A program made the translations under genes and the position numbers. The notes under the pieces are model-generated. The model was not told where the DNA came from, searched no databases, and saw only the letters and a program-made list of their open reading frames with translations. From the NCBI GenBank assembly GCA_963669285.2, contig CAXXSI010000009.1, positions 1 through 64,000 on the forward strand: a stretch of 64,000 nucleotides of DNA, read 5' to 3'. Positions within the stretch are counted from its first letter, which is position 1. Each line of letters starts with the position of its first letter. Below, in pieces: positions 54,377-63,543 of this stretch. This DNA is from JAWKWH01 sp963669285 (GTDB taxonomy: Bacteria; Pseudomonadota; Alphaproteobacteria; Rhizobiales; Rhizobiaceae).

Positions 54377-55261
54377 ATGGAGAACAGCAGACTCGATTTT
54401 CAACATCTCGACCGGGCCGGCAGATTGACAATCCAGGCGGTGTTATCACCACGGATCGTCACATTTGGCGCCGTTGCGCTGTTGATTGCCGGTTCGTGGA
54501 TCATTCTCATCGCAATGGCCACAAAGGTGCCTTTCGAACAATCCGGACCGGGGTCAACGCTTCTTCAATGGATTCCCGACGTCAGCCTGCCGCGGTTCTT
54601 GGAGGATTTGCTGGCGATATGCGTGACACCAGCGCCTTATGCCGTGTCCGATGCAGGCGCATTTGGAGCGCTGGTAGCGATGTGGTTTTTAATGTCGCTG
54701 GCGATGATGCTTCCATCTGCTTCGCCGCTGATACGCACATATTGCGAGATTGCCGACACTGCCCGCGCCGGCAAAAAACCGGTGGTCCATCCATTGTGGC
54801 TTGTCGGCGGATACCTGGCCGTGTGGCTGGTTGCGGCTGCATGTTTTGCAGGTGCCGGCTGGGCTGCAGGTGCCCTGACAGGCTCGGTCGGCGTAATTTC
54901 CCCGGTTGCGGTTCCGTTTGCCGCTACCGCACTTCTGTTTGCCGGGCTCTACCAGTTCAGCGATCTCAAGGAAGCTTGCCTGAAAAAGTGCCGCAATCCG
55001 TTTTCGACGCTGTTCGGCAACTGGTCGGTCAAGACCGGCGATGTATTCGTACTGGGTATTCGCCAAGGCCTTTGGTGTCTGGGCTGTTGCTGGGCGCTGA
55101 TGTTGGTGATGTTCGCTGTCGGTGTCATGAACATCTTCTGGATGGCGCTGCTCGCCCTGTTTACCGCGATCGAAAAAACCGGGCGTCGCGGCATACTTAC
55201 ACATATTGCCGGATCGGTATTGCTTGTATGGGCATTTGCGGTGCTATTAATCTCGGCATAG
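54377..55261 (+). CDS. DUF2182 multi-helix membrane protein
   Basis: A 294-residue membrane protein with about seven helices. The signature block of the family is present: YQFSDLKEACLKKCRNP, later LGIRQGLWCLGCCWALM and the terminal FWMALLALFTAIEKTGRRG. The paired cysteines and the C-x2-C-C set suggest metal or thiol chemistry, but no function is established. It is followed 22 bp later by a DUF1326 gene, a pairing I believe recurs in proteobacteria, and then by pcs. The first methionine precedes a short hydrophilic N-terminus. Confidence 0.82.
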   Translation: MENSRLDFQHLDRAGRLTIQAVLSPRIVTFGAVALLIAGSWIILIAMATKVPFEQSGPGSTLLQWIPDVSLPRFLEDLLAICVTPAPYAVSDAGAFGALVAMWFLMSLAMMLPSASPLIRTYCEIADTARAGKKPVVHPLWLVGGYLAVWLVAAACFAGAGWAAGALTGSVGVISPVAVPFAATALLFAGLYQFSDLKEACLKKCRNPFSTLFGNWSVKTGDVFVLGIRQGLWCLGCCWALMLVMFAVGVMNIFWMALLALFTAIEKTGRRGILTHIAGSVLLVWAFAVLLISA

Positions 55262-55283
55262 ATCACAAGGAGATACTCGATAT

Positions 55284-55898
55284 ATGGCTGTTCAAAGCTG
55301 GGCGATGAAGGGAGAGTTGATCCTTTCGTGCAACTGTACAGTGTTTTGCCCCTGTGTTTTGTCTTTGGGGCAACATCCGCCAACCGAGGGCTACTGTCAG
55401 ACCTGGGCTGGATTCCGTATCGATCAGGGGCATTACGACGATGTCGACCTGTCCGGGATCAATCTCGGGCTGATCATGGAAATCCCCGGTTATATGAGCC
55501 GCGGCAACTGGACAGCCGGATTGTTCATCGACAAGAAGGCTTCGATCTACGCCGAGAAGGCCATCGCCAAAATCTTCGCAGGCAAGGCAGGCGGCACGAC
55601 TTCATTGCTGTCGATCATGGTCGGTAATTTTCTCGGCATCAAACGCGAGCCGATTTCGTATGAAACCGACGGCAAAACGCGGATTTTCCAGATCCCGAAA
55701 ATCATCGATGGCGTGATCACGCCTATTCGTGGAAACGATCGCGAGGGTGATACCGTAATCACCAATTCGGAATACTGGATCGCCGAGGAGATCATCGTTG
55801 CCCAATCGGAAAAGAGCCGGTTTCGAGCGTTCGGACGCAACTGGAACTTTGGCGGAAGATCAGCGGAAATCTGCAAACTCGATTGGCGCGGCCCGTGA
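55284..55898 (+). CDS. DUF1326 family protein with CNCxxFCPC motif
   Basis: A 204-residue cytoplasmic protein of the DUF1326 family. Its N-terminal motif CNCTVFCPCVLSLG, followed by PTEGYC, places six cysteines in 35 residues, a plausible metal site. A beta-rich body follows. The function is unknown. It stands 22 bp after the DUF2182 gene and its stop overlaps the start of pcs as GTGA. The link to membrane-lipid synthesis by operon position is an observation that may hint at a role at the membrane; it is not proof. Confidence 0.85.
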   Translation: MAVQSWAMKGELILSCNCTVFCPCVLSLGQHPPTEGYCQTWAGFRIDQGHYDDVDLSGINLGLIMEIPGYMSRGNWTAGLFIDKKASIYAEKAIAKIFAGKAGGTTSLLSIMVGNFLGIKREPISYETDGKTRIFQIPKIIDGVITPIRGNDREGDTVITNSEYWIAEEIIVAQSEKSRFRAFGRNWNFGGRSAEICKLDWRGP

Positions 55899-56638
55899 AG
55901 AAACCGGCGATACCCAAGCCGATCAAGAAAGTGACCGCGCCGCAGGCAAAGGCGTTTTCGGTTCACCTACTGACGGCATCGGGGTCGTTCCTGGCATTCC
56001 TGTCGCTGGTAGCCGCCAGCGAACAACGGTGGGCGGCGATGTTCTGGTGGCTTGGCCTCGCGCTTCTTGTTGACGGCATTGACGGGCCGATCGCCCGCAA
56101 ACTCCACGTCAAACATGTGCTGCCGACTTGGTCCGGTGACATGCTGGACAACATTATAGACTATGTCACCTACGTGTTGCTGCCAGCGTTTGCACTCTAC
56201 CAACGAGGGTTCATGGGCGAGGGGCTTTCATTTGCCTCGGCGGCCATCATCGTTATCTCGAGTGCAATTTACTACGCCGATACCGGAATGAAGACCAAGG
56301 AGAACTTCTTCAAAGGCTTTCCGGTTGTGTGGAACATGATCGTCTTCACATTGTTCGTTATCGAGCCCGGTGAATTTCTTTCATTTGGCGTTGTGGTCAT
56401 AGCCGCTGTGCTAAGCTTCACACCGGTATATTTCCTGCATCCCGTCCGTGTTCAGCGCCTTCGCTCGGTCAATCTTACGATATTCCTCGTCTGGTGTGGA
56501 CTGGGGGTCATCGCGCTCCTGCAGGACATGCATGCCGACGACTGGATCAAGATCGGTATTGCTGCTTCCGGATTCTATCTGTTTTGCATCGGGGGTATCA
56601 TGCAGCTGTTTCCCAAATTGGGTGCAAAGTCCGACTGA
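55895..56638 (+). CDS. pcs: Pcs, phosphatidylcholine synthase
   Basis: A 247-residue membrane enzyme that makes phosphatidylcholine from choline and CDP-diacylglycerol, a route used by rhizobia and related bacteria. The CDP-alcohol phosphotransferase motif D-G-x2-A-R-x8+-G-x3-D-x3-D appears as DGIDGPIARKL and SGDMLDNIIDYVTYVL. About eight membrane helices are predicted. A TTG at 55883 is open upstream, but GTG at 55895 gives a GTGA overlap with the DUF1326 stop and keeps the basic N-terminus. A gap of about 150 bp precedes the next gene. Confidence 0.93.
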   Translation: MKKPAIPKPIKKVTAPQAKAFSVHLLTASGSFLAFLSLVAASEQRWAAMFWWLGLALLVDGIDGPIARKLHVKHVLPTWSGDMLDNIIDYVTYVLLPAFALYQRGFMGEGLSFASAAIIVISSAIYYADTGMKTKENFFKGFPVVWNMIVFTLFVIEPGEFLSFGVVVIAAVLSFTPVYFLHPVRVQRLRSVNLTIFLVWCGLGVIALLQDMHADDWIKIGIAASGFYLFCIGGIMQLFPKLGAKSD

Positions 56639-56785
56639 CTTCGCAAGAAGCTGCCCGCTTATTCCCTTTGTGATTTTTGAAGGTGTTTTCGTTTTACCCT
56701 GCTTTACGCGGGTAATTGGCACGTCATACGATGGGTATCGACGGTAATGTTCGGCATGTCGCCGATCATTTGGGAGGATTTGAAA

Positions 56786-58357
56786 ATGGCCAACACGCCC
56801 GAAAACGGCGCGATACCTTTGCTCGAGGTACGGGGCCTGACCAAAATTTTCGGCGAACTGCGGGCTTGCGATGCTGTCGATCTGGTGGTTGCCAAGGGAG
56901 AGATTCACTCCCTGCTGGGTGAAAACGGCGCCGGAAAATCCACACTTGTGAAAATGTTGTTTGGTTCGCTTGAACCAAATGCGGGAACGATCAAGTGGAA
57001 CGGTGAGGCGGTTTCAATTCGCAGCCCCGGTGAAGCTCGAGCTTTAGGCATTGGGATGGTGTTTCAGCACTTTTCGCTATTCGAAGCGCTAACTGCCGCG
57101 GAAAACATTGCGCTTTCCCTCGACAGCGACACGCCGATTGCAACGATTGCCGAGAAGGCAAAGTCGCTATCCGAATCCTATGGCCTGCCGCTCGATCCGT
57201 ATTCGCTGGTCGGCGACCTGTCGGTTGGCGAACGCCAGCGTATCGAGATCATTCGCTGCCTGCTGCAGGAACCGGACCTGATCATTCTCGATGAACCGAC
57301 GTCAGTGCTCACGCCGCAGGAAGCCGACAAACTGTTTGAGACGCTTGAACGTCTTCGCGCGGAAGGCAAGTCGATACTGTACATTTCCCACCGGTTGGAA
57401 GAAGTAAAACGCATGTGCGATATCGCCACCGTTTTGCGCCACGGTAAAGTTGTCAACCACTGCGATCCCGGCAAGGAAACGGCCGCGTCTCTCGCCAACA
57501 TGATGGTGGGTGAAGAAGTGACAAATGCCGCCCGGACGCCACCTGCCGAGGGTGGTCGCGGCGATATTCTTATCGAAGTCAAGAATCTGAACCGTCCGCC
57601 GGCAACGCCGTTTTCCATTCCGTTGCGCGACATTTCTCTCGATGTTAGGGGCGGGGAAGTCATCGGCATCGCCGGAGTTGCCGGCAATGGGCAAGGCGAG
57701 TTCTTCGAGGCGGTTTCCGGTGAGGTGCTACAAGATGAGCCCGGTTCCGTCCGCTTCAGGGGCCAGGATGCGGGCAAATTGTCGATAACCCAGCGACGCT
57801 TGCAGGGCGTCGGCTTTGTGCCCGAAGAGCGCTTAGGCCACGGTGCGGTGCCTGAAATGCGCCTGTCCGACAACCTTTTGCTGTCGCGGCATTCGACCGA
57901 TTCGACAGCCTTTCTCGGTACGCTCGGGGTTATCCGTGGCGACGCGATCGCTACTTCTGCAAAACGGATTTCCACCGACATGGATGTCCGCAAGAGCGGT
58001 GAGGATCCGGAGGCAGCCGCGCTATCAGGCGGAAATCTACAAAAATACATCATCGGACGGGAACTCGACCGCGAACCCGCGGTCATGATCGTCAACCAGC
58101 CGACATGGGGTGTTGATGCAGGCGCAGCGGCGCGAATCCGCCAGTCGCTGATAGATTTGGCCCGGTCCGGATCGGCCGTCCTTGTCATCAGCCAGGACCT
58201 GGATGAGCTGTTCGAGGTCTGCGATGCCATTGCGGTAATGCACAATGGTGAATTGTCTGAACCACTGGCAATCGGTGATGCCACATTCGAAAAGATAGGA
58301 CTGCTCATGGGCGGCGCTGAGCCAGGGCATGTCGAGCATGATCGAGGGGCTAGCTGA
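56786..58357 (+). CDS. BMP/nucleoside-type ABC transporter ATPase (two domains)
   Basis: A 523-residue ABC ATPase with two nucleotide-binding domains, as in ribose/galactose and YufO-type nucleoside importers. Domain 1 has Walker A GENGAGKS at about residues 46-53, signature LSVGERQRIEI and Walker B LIILDEPTSVL. Domain 2 has a modified Walker A (GVAGNGQGE near residue 297) and the signature LSGGNLQKYIIGREL, the usual asymmetry of this class. The ATG at 56786 has GGGAGG upstream. Its stop overlaps the first permease's start by 1 bp (TGATG). Confidence 0.92.
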   Translation: MANTPENGAIPLLEVRGLTKIFGELRACDAVDLVVAKGEIHSLLGENGAGKSTLVKMLFGSLEPNAGTIKWNGEAVSIRSPGEARALGIGMVFQHFSLFEALTAAENIALSLDSDTPIATIAEKAKSLSESYGLPLDPYSLVGDLSVGERQRIEIIRCLLQEPDLIILDEPTSVLTPQEADKLFETLERLRAEGKSILYISHRLEEVKRMCDIATVLRHGKVVNHCDPGKETAASLANMMVGEEVTNAARTPPAEGGRGDILIEVKNLNRPPATPFSIPLRDISLDVRGGEVIGIAGVAGNGQGEFFEAVSGEVLQDEPGSVRFRGQDAGKLSITQRRLQGVGFVPEERLGHGAVPEMRLSDNLLLSRHSTDSTAFLGTLGVIRGDAIATSAKRISTDMDVRKSGEDPEAAALSGGNLQKYIIGRELDREPAVMIVNQPTWGVDAGAAARIRQSLIDLARSGSAVLVISQDLDELFEVCDAIAVMHNGELSEPLAIGDATFEKIGLLMGGAEPGHVEHDRGAS

Positions 58358-59442
58358 TGCGGATTGAACTGACCAAAAGACCGCAGCATTCGGTGCTGTT
58401 TTCGGTGTTGTCGCCATTCATCGCGTTGGCGCTGACCATGATCGCCGGCGGATTGCTGTTTGCCGCGCTTGGTAAAAACCCGTTCGACGCGCTCTATTTC
58501 TACTTCATCGATCCGTTGCGCGAGACATGGTCGCTGCATGAGCTGGCGATCAAGGCGGCGCCGTTGATCCTGATCGCCGTTGGCCTAGCGGTATGCTTTA
58601 CCTCAAACAATTGGAACATCGGTGCCGAAGGCCAATTTATCATGGGAGCGGTCGTCGGATCGATCCCACCGGTACTGTTCCCGGATATCCAGATATTCCT
58701 GGTTCTGCCGATCATGATGGCACTGGGCATGGCCGGAGGCGCCGCATATGGCGCAATACCGGCGCTTCTCAAGGTCAGGTTCAACACCAATGAAATCCTG
58801 TCCAGCCTGATGCTGGTCTATGTGGCACAGCTGTTTCTCGATTGGCTGGTACGCGGCCCGTGGCGCAATCCGGAAGGTTTCAACTTCCCAGAAACGCGTC
58901 AGTTCCACGACTATGCCGTGTTGCCGGAAATCATTTCCTCATCGGGCAGGGCGCATTGGGGATTTGTGTTTGCCCTGGTAGCCGCGCTGGTTGTTTGGTT
59001 CATGATGTCCAAGACACTGAAAGGTTATGAAGTGCGTGTGCTCGGTCAATCGCCGAGGGCAGGGCGCTTCGCGGGCTTCTCATCCAGCAAGATGGTGTTC
59101 TTCGCCTTTCTCGTTTCCGGTGGTCTGGCGGGTCTGGCGGGAATTTCGGAGGTCTCCGGAGCGATCGGCCAGCTGCGCCCGGTCATCTCGCCGGGGTACG
59201 GTTTTACCGCCATCATCGTGGCGTTTCTCGGCCGGCTCAATCCACTCGGTATCGTTGCTGCCGGCTTGATACTGGCGCTGTCCTATCTTGGCGGTGAAGC
59301 GGCGCAGATATCGCTTGGCCTGTCCGATAAAGCCGCCCGTGTTTTCCAAGGCATGTTGCTATTCTTCGTGCTCGCTACCGACACGCTTATTCACTATCGC
59401 ATCAAACTGGTCATGCGGTCGCGCGCCAGTGGAGGAGCCTGA
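58357..59442 (+). CDS. BMP/nucleoside-type ABC transporter permease 1
   Basis: A 361-residue permease with about ten membrane helices. Family marks are ALYFYFIDPLRETWSLHELAIKA near the start, NWNIGAEGQFIMGAVVG in the middle and GYEVRVLGQSPRAGRFAGFS in the coupling loop, followed by GYGFTAIIVAFLGRLNPLGI. These fit the YufP-type nucleoside permease family. It overlaps the ATPase stop by one base and is followed 2 bp later by the second permease. Confidence 0.91.
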   Translation: MRIELTKRPQHSVLFSVLSPFIALALTMIAGGLLFAALGKNPFDALYFYFIDPLRETWSLHELAIKAAPLILIAVGLAVCFTSNNWNIGAEGQFIMGAVVGSIPPVLFPDIQIFLVLPIMMALGMAGGAAYGAIPALLKVRFNTNEILSSLMLVYVAQLFLDWLVRGPWRNPEGFNFPETRQFHDYAVLPEIISSSGRAHWGFVFALVAALVVWFMMSKTLKGYEVRVLGQSPRAGRFAGFSSSKMVFFAFLVSGGLAGLAGISEVSGAIGQLRPVISPGYGFTAIIVAFLGRLNPLGIVAAGLILALSYLGGEAAQISLGLSDKAARVFQGMLLFFVLATDTLIHYRIKLVMRSRASGGA

Positions 59443-59444
59443 TC

Positions 59445-60419
59445 ATGGGTATGCTCGAAGCCATTCTTCTGACTGTTGCAACCGCTGCAACTCCGCTCCT
59501 GATCGCGGCGATTGGCGAACTTGTCGTCGAACGCTCCGGTGTTCTCAATCTGGGCGTCGAAGGCATGATGATCATGGGTGCCGTTGCCGGATTTGGCATG
59601 GCCTATGTCAGTGGTTCGCCCTGGATCGGCCTGATCTGTGCGATTATTGCCGGCGCGCTGTTCTCATTGCTGTTTGCGTTCTTGGTACTGACGCTGGTGA
59701 CAAATCAGGTCGCTACCGGCTTGGCCTTGACGCTGCTTGGCCTGGGTGTTTCGGGCATGATCGGCGAAGCATTCATCGGCCTACCCGGTTTAAAACTTCA
59801 GGCCATCAGCATTCCGCTGCTGTCTGATATCCCGCTGATCGGCAAGCTGATATTCGGGCAGGATCCGGTATTCTACATCTCGATTGCACTGACATTCGCT
59901 GTCATGTGGTTCCTGTTCAAGACACGCGCCGGTTTGACCTTGCGGGCAGTGGGCGACAGCCACGGATCCGCGCATGCTCTCGGCATAAGCGTGCTGGCGG
60001 TTCGCTATATGGCGGTCATGTTCGGCGGCGCATGTGCCGGTCTGGCCGGAGGCTTTCTGTCGCTGGTCTATACACCTCAGTGGGTTGAAAACATGACCGC
60101 GGGCCGCGGCTGGATCGCACTGGCACTTGTCGTATTTGCTTCATGGCGCCCATGGCGTGTGCTTGCCGGCGCATACCTGTTCGGCGCAATCACGATCGCA
60201 CAGCTGCACATCCAGGCGATCAGCCTGGGCGATCTGGATTTCTTGCCGGCGCCGATTTTCTGGCTTGCAAGCCTGGTCAAGGCAATACCGTCACAATTCC
60301 TGTCTTCGCTGCCGTATCTTGCTACAATTGTGGTACTTGTGCTGATCTCTCGGAATAGACGGCTGACAATGATGAATACGCCGGCTTCGCTAGGCAAACC
60401 GTTCGTACCAAGCCGGTAG
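59445..60419 (+). CDS. BMP/nucleoside-type ABC transporter permease 2
   Basis: A 324-residue permease with about nine membrane helices, the YufQ-like partner of permease 1. The signature ATPLLIAAIGELVVERSGVLNLGVEGMM is at the N-terminus, with LTLRAVGDSHGSAHALGISV in the coupling loop and FASWRPWRVLAGAYLFGA near the end. It follows permease 1 by 2 bp. After 34 bp comes the binding-protein gene, with GGAGG before its start. Confidence 0.91.
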   Translation: MGMLEAILLTVATAATPLLIAAIGELVVERSGVLNLGVEGMMIMGAVAGFGMAYVSGSPWIGLICAIIAGALFSLLFAFLVLTLVTNQVATGLALTLLGLGVSGMIGEAFIGLPGLKLQAISIPLLSDIPLIGKLIFGQDPVFYISIALTFAVMWFLFKTRAGLTLRAVGDSHGSAHALGISVLAVRYMAVMFGGACAGLAGGFLSLVYTPQWVENMTAGRGWIALALVVFASWRPWRVLAGAYLFGAITIAQLHIQAISLGDLDFLPAPIFWLASLVKAIPSQFLSSLPYLATIVVLVLISRNRRLTMMNTPASLGKPFVPSR

Positions 60420-60453
60420 CACCAAACAAACGACATCCAACGGAGGAACCTAA

Positions 60454-61524
60454 ATGAAAAAAATCCTAACAACTCTCACCGCTTCGGTGGCATTTGCGGC
60501 GATGGTCGCGGGTGCAGCAGAAGCCAAGACGAAAGCCTGCTTCATCTATGTGGGTCCGATCGGCGATTTCGGTTGGTCCTACCAGCACGATCAGGGCCGG
60601 CTTGATGTCGAAAAGGAATTCGGCGACGCGGTCGAAACCGCGTATCTGGAAAGCGTGCCCGAAGGCGCTGACTCGGAGCGCGCGCTAGAGCGTTTCGCCC
60701 GCTCCGGCTGCAACATTATCTTCACGACCTCGTTCGGCTACATGGACGCAACCAACAAGGTTGCAGGCAAGTTTAAGGATGTAAAATTCGAACATGCGAC
60801 CGGATACAAGCGTGACCATGAGAACGTGGCGACCTATTCGTCGAAATTCTATCAGGGCCGCTATGTGCAGGGACAGATTGCTGCGAAACTCTCGCAAACA
60901 GGTGTTGCGGGATATATCGCATCCTTCCCCATCCCCGAGGTTGTGCGCGGTATCAACGCGTTTATCCTGGGCGCTCAGTCAATCAATCCTGACTTCAAGC
61001 TGAAGGTGGTATGGGCCAACACCTGGTTTGACCCTGGCCGTGAAGCCGATGCCGCTAAAGCCCTGATCGACCAGGGTGTCGATATCGTCACCCAGCACAC
61101 CGATTCAACGGCGCCGATGCAGGTAGCTGCTGAACGCAACGTCAAGGCGTTCGGACAGGCTTCCGACATGATCAACTTCGGTAAGGAAACCCAGCTCACG
61201 GCTATCATTGATGACTGGGGTCCGTATTATGTCGAACGCGTCAAGGCGGTCATTGACGGCAATTGGGCTCAACATGACGTTTGGCACGGCATGGCCGAAG
61301 GCAATGTCGTGATGGCGCCCTACACCAACATGCCGGACGATGTAGCGGCCCTGGCTGCGGAAACCGAGAAGAAAATCACTTCCGGTGAGCTGGAGCCGTT
61401 TACCGGTCCAATCATGAAACAGGATGGATCGGAATGGCTGAAGGATGGCGAGACGGCTGACCTGGGCACGCTTCTCGGCATGAACTTCTACGTCAAGGGC
61501 GTGGATGACCAGTTACCGCAGTAA
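60454..61524 (+). CDS. BMP family substrate-binding protein
   Basis: A 356-residue periplasmic binding protein of the basic membrane protein (BmpA/PnrA) family. It has a Sec signal peptide (SVAFAAMVAGAAEAK), the opening FIYVGPIGDFGWSYQHDQG with the conserved aromatic stacking region, then YSSKFYQGRYVQGQIAAKL and TQHTDSTAPMQVAAE. BMP proteins bind purine nucleosides or related compounds. It is placed last in the operon, after both permeases, and a terminator follows directly. The ligand cannot be told. Confidence 0.91.
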   Translation: MKKILTTLTASVAFAAMVAGAAEAKTKACFIYVGPIGDFGWSYQHDQGRLDVEKEFGDAVETAYLESVPEGADSERALERFARSGCNIIFTTSFGYMDATNKVAGKFKDVKFEHATGYKRDHENVATYSSKFYQGRYVQGQIAAKLSQTGVAGYIASFPIPEVVRGINAFILGAQSINPDFKLKVVWANTWFDPGREADAAKALIDQGVDIVTQHTDSTAPMQVAAERNVKAFGQASDMINFGKETQLTAIIDDWGPYYVERVKAVIDGNWAQHDVWHGMAEGNVVMAPYTNMPDDVAALAAETEKKITSGELEPFTGPIMKQDGSEWLKDGETADLGTLLGMNFYVKGVDDQLPQ

Positions 61525-61550
61525 TTAGACGGCGGACAGTTTTCGGGTGA

Positions 61551-61574
61551 GGGCGCCAATCTGGCGCCCTTTCT
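61551..61574. terminator. Intrinsic terminator between BMP operon and acyltransferase
   Basis: An 8-bp stem GGGCGCCA / TGGCGCCC with loop ATC is followed by TTTCT, 27 bp after the binding-protein stop. It ends the BMP operon; its symmetric stem lies next to the 3' end of the convergent acyltransferase and might serve both. Confidence 0.75.
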
Positions 61575-62683
61575 CATTCTGCCGCCAGCACTGCCGGTTT
61601 TCTGGAGATTCGCCGGGAAATCGTATCCGCTACAGGGGTGAGCCGCTTGGTGATTGCCTTGCGAGCGGGTGTTTCAACAAAGCGCCAGATTGCCCAGGAG
61701 GCAAGCAGCATGACGGCCGTCACAACAGCAAATGCGCCCCAGTTCCCGAGTGCCGGTGATATCTTGCCGAGGGCGACATAACCAATGTTCTGGTGCAACA
61801 GATAGAGCGGATAGGTCAGCCCGCCGAGCATGAGGACAAGCGAGGAGGGTGCCAGCCTCGTGCGCAGCCCGATGGCCGCAATCATCAACGCGTAGATGGT
61901 CACATTGGCCGCCAACAATCCGCCCAGCGGTACCGCCAATCCATAATTGTCGAGCATCCATTCGCGACCACTAAGCATCGTTGCCGTCGACATGATGAAT
62001 GAAGCTGCCAATAGCGCAAGGTTCTCAGTGGATCGTCCATGCGCATAGATATGATGTAGCAGAACGCCGGAAACAAAGAGCGGACCGTATTCGGTGACGA
62101 ACAAAAGCTGTAGTGCACGGCTGCCAAGCCAGAACTCGTTTGCTGCGCAAATGACCAGCCAACCGGTAAGCAAGCCGATTTTCCAGCGCTCAAACACACC
62201 AAAAAACAGGGCTACCGCCACCCAGCCATAGAAGATGATCTCCAGGATGATCGACCAATAAACTCCGTCCATGAATGGTTGACCCAGCGCAGGCGAAAAC
62301 ATGATCAGATTGGCGGCAAACTGTGACAGCGACACCGGAAGTGCAGCGGTGGGAAGCAAAAACAAAACGGCGAATGTAATCGCCATGCAAGTCAGAAACC
62401 CGGGATAGAGCCGCGCAAACCTTGCGACTGAAAAGCGGGCGAAATCGCGGCCCTCGGCAGACCAGGCGATAACAAATCCGGATATCAAAAAGAACTGGTT
62501 GACGCCGAGATAGCCATACATGGCCGCGGAGGACACAAAGGGATAATCCAGACCGTGTCCATCGACGGCGATTTCGCCGCGAAACAGATAATGGAAGCAA
62601 ACCACCGCGAGCGCGGCAACAAGACGCAGTACATCCAGTGTTGCCATTCGGGCGCCGGTTTTACGGCTTTTTGGTGGTGTCAT
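61574..62683 (-). CDS. Acyltransferase 3 family membrane protein
   Basis: A 369-residue protein with about ten membrane helices. It has the acyltransferase-3 opening LDVLRLVAALAVVCFHYLFRG, with the histidine that is probably catalytic in this family, and GVNQFFLISGFVIAWSAEG, where the conserved F-x-x-S-G-F is seen. Such enzymes O-acetylate sugars of lipopolysaccharide, exopolysaccharide or Nod factors. Both ends are hydrophilic. It starts at an ATG at 62683 and stands apart from its neighbours. Whether it acts on the glycan of the distant glycosyltransferases is unknown. Confidence 0.85.
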   Translation of the reverse strand: MTPPKSRKTGARMATLDVLRLVAALAVVCFHYLFRGEIAVDGHGLDYPFVSSAAMYGYLGVNQFFLISGFVIAWSAEGRDFARFSVARFARLYPGFLTCMAITFAVLFLLPTAALPVSLSQFAANLIMFSPALGQPFMDGVYWSIILEIIFYGWVAVALFFGVFERWKIGLLTGWLVICAANEFWLGSRALQLLFVTEYGPLFVSGVLLHHIYAHGRSTENLALLAASFIMSTATMLSGREWMLDNYGLAVPLGGLLAANVTIYALMIAAIGLRTRLAPSSLVLMLGGLTYPLYLLHQNIGYVALGKISPALGNWGAFAVVTAVMLLASWAIWRFVETPARKAITKRLTPVADTISRRISRKPAVLAAE

Positions 62684-62748
62684 GACGGCCTGTTCCCGAT
62701 GGCAATTTGCACGTCAGAGCAGACTACCGGAACCGGCTGGTCAAAAGG

Positions 62749-63543
62749 TTAAAAGCTGAGGCGAGAGGCTTCGAAAGCGATCTGCTTGACGAGATCGTCC
62801 ACTAGTTCGGCATTGTCTCGGGCAATGCGGCCATTACCCAACACAAGCCCATTTTCGAAACCGATCCGGGCTTTGCCACCGCGCCTTATTGCTTCAACCA
62901 GGCAATTGCGCTGGTTGAAGCCGAATGCACATACGGCCCAGTCGAGATCAAGACCGGCGGCGGAATTCTCGATTGTCTCGATAAATGGAACAAGGTCGTC
63001 GGGCTTGCTTTGCTGACCAGGCGCGTAGCGGCCCAGCACAAAGAGCAATTGGTGCTGGCCGCTGGGAATTTCCGATCGGTGTGCAAGTTCAATGAACCGC
63101 TCCAGTTCCTTTGTGTCGTACAAGATGTGCTGAACCGCAATGCCGGCCGCAGACGCCCACTGATAAAATCCGATAGCAGCGGCGTTGTCATCGTCCGAAA
63201 ACATTTCCGACAGGGATACGGATACGGCTGACGGCATCACGTCGCGGACCAGTTTTCTCTGCTCATCGGGTGAAAAACGTCCGACGGCTTCCGTCGTGAT
63301 CTGTACATCGATGTCGGGGACCTGCTCATTCATCTCGGCGATCAGTTCGCGATAAAGACCGGCATCGAGAACATGAACCTGGTCCTGGTCGCGAACATGG
63401 GCGTGAAGCGCTGTAGCGCCGACGGTCAGGCAATCGCGCGCGCACCCGACTATTTCGGCGATGGTCACCGGTAGCGCAGGGTGGTCATCTTTCGTCCGCC
63501 GCGCTCCATTGGGCGCGACCATGATGCGCGGCAGTTCCTTCAC
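62749..63543 (-). CDS. BKACE family protein (3-keto-5-aminohexanoate cleavage enzyme-like)
   Basis: A 264-residue cytoplasmic enzyme of the BKACE family (DUF849), which cleaves beta-keto acids with acetyl-CoA using a metal ion. It has the opening IMVAPNGARRTKDDHPALP, the ATALHAHVRD block holding a metal-binding histidine, and ARIGFENGL near the C-terminus. The start is GTG at 63543 overlapping the aminotransferase stop as GTGA. Co-translation with a class III aminotransferase suggests that an amine is converted to a keto acid and then cleaved; the substrate is unknown. Confidence 0.86.
   Translation of the reverse strand: MKELPRIMVAPNGARRTKDDHPALPVTIAEIVGCARDCLTVGATALHAHVRDQDQVHVLDAGLYRELIAEMNEQVPDIDVQITTEAVGRFSPDEQRKLVRDVMPSAVSVSLSEMFSDDDNAAAIGFYQWASAAGIAVQHILYDTKELERFIELAHRSEIPSGQHQLLFVLGRYAPGQQSKPDDLVPFIETIENSAAGLDLDWAVCAFGFNQRNCLVEAIRRGGKARIGFENGLVLGNGRIARDNAELVDDLVKQIAFEASRLSF

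Noticed and set aside
57178..58539. A 453-codon open frame antisense to the BMP-type ATPase
   Set aside because: The sense strand encodes a complete two-domain ATPase with all motifs; the antisense frame crosses a gene boundary and has no motif or ribosome-binding site.
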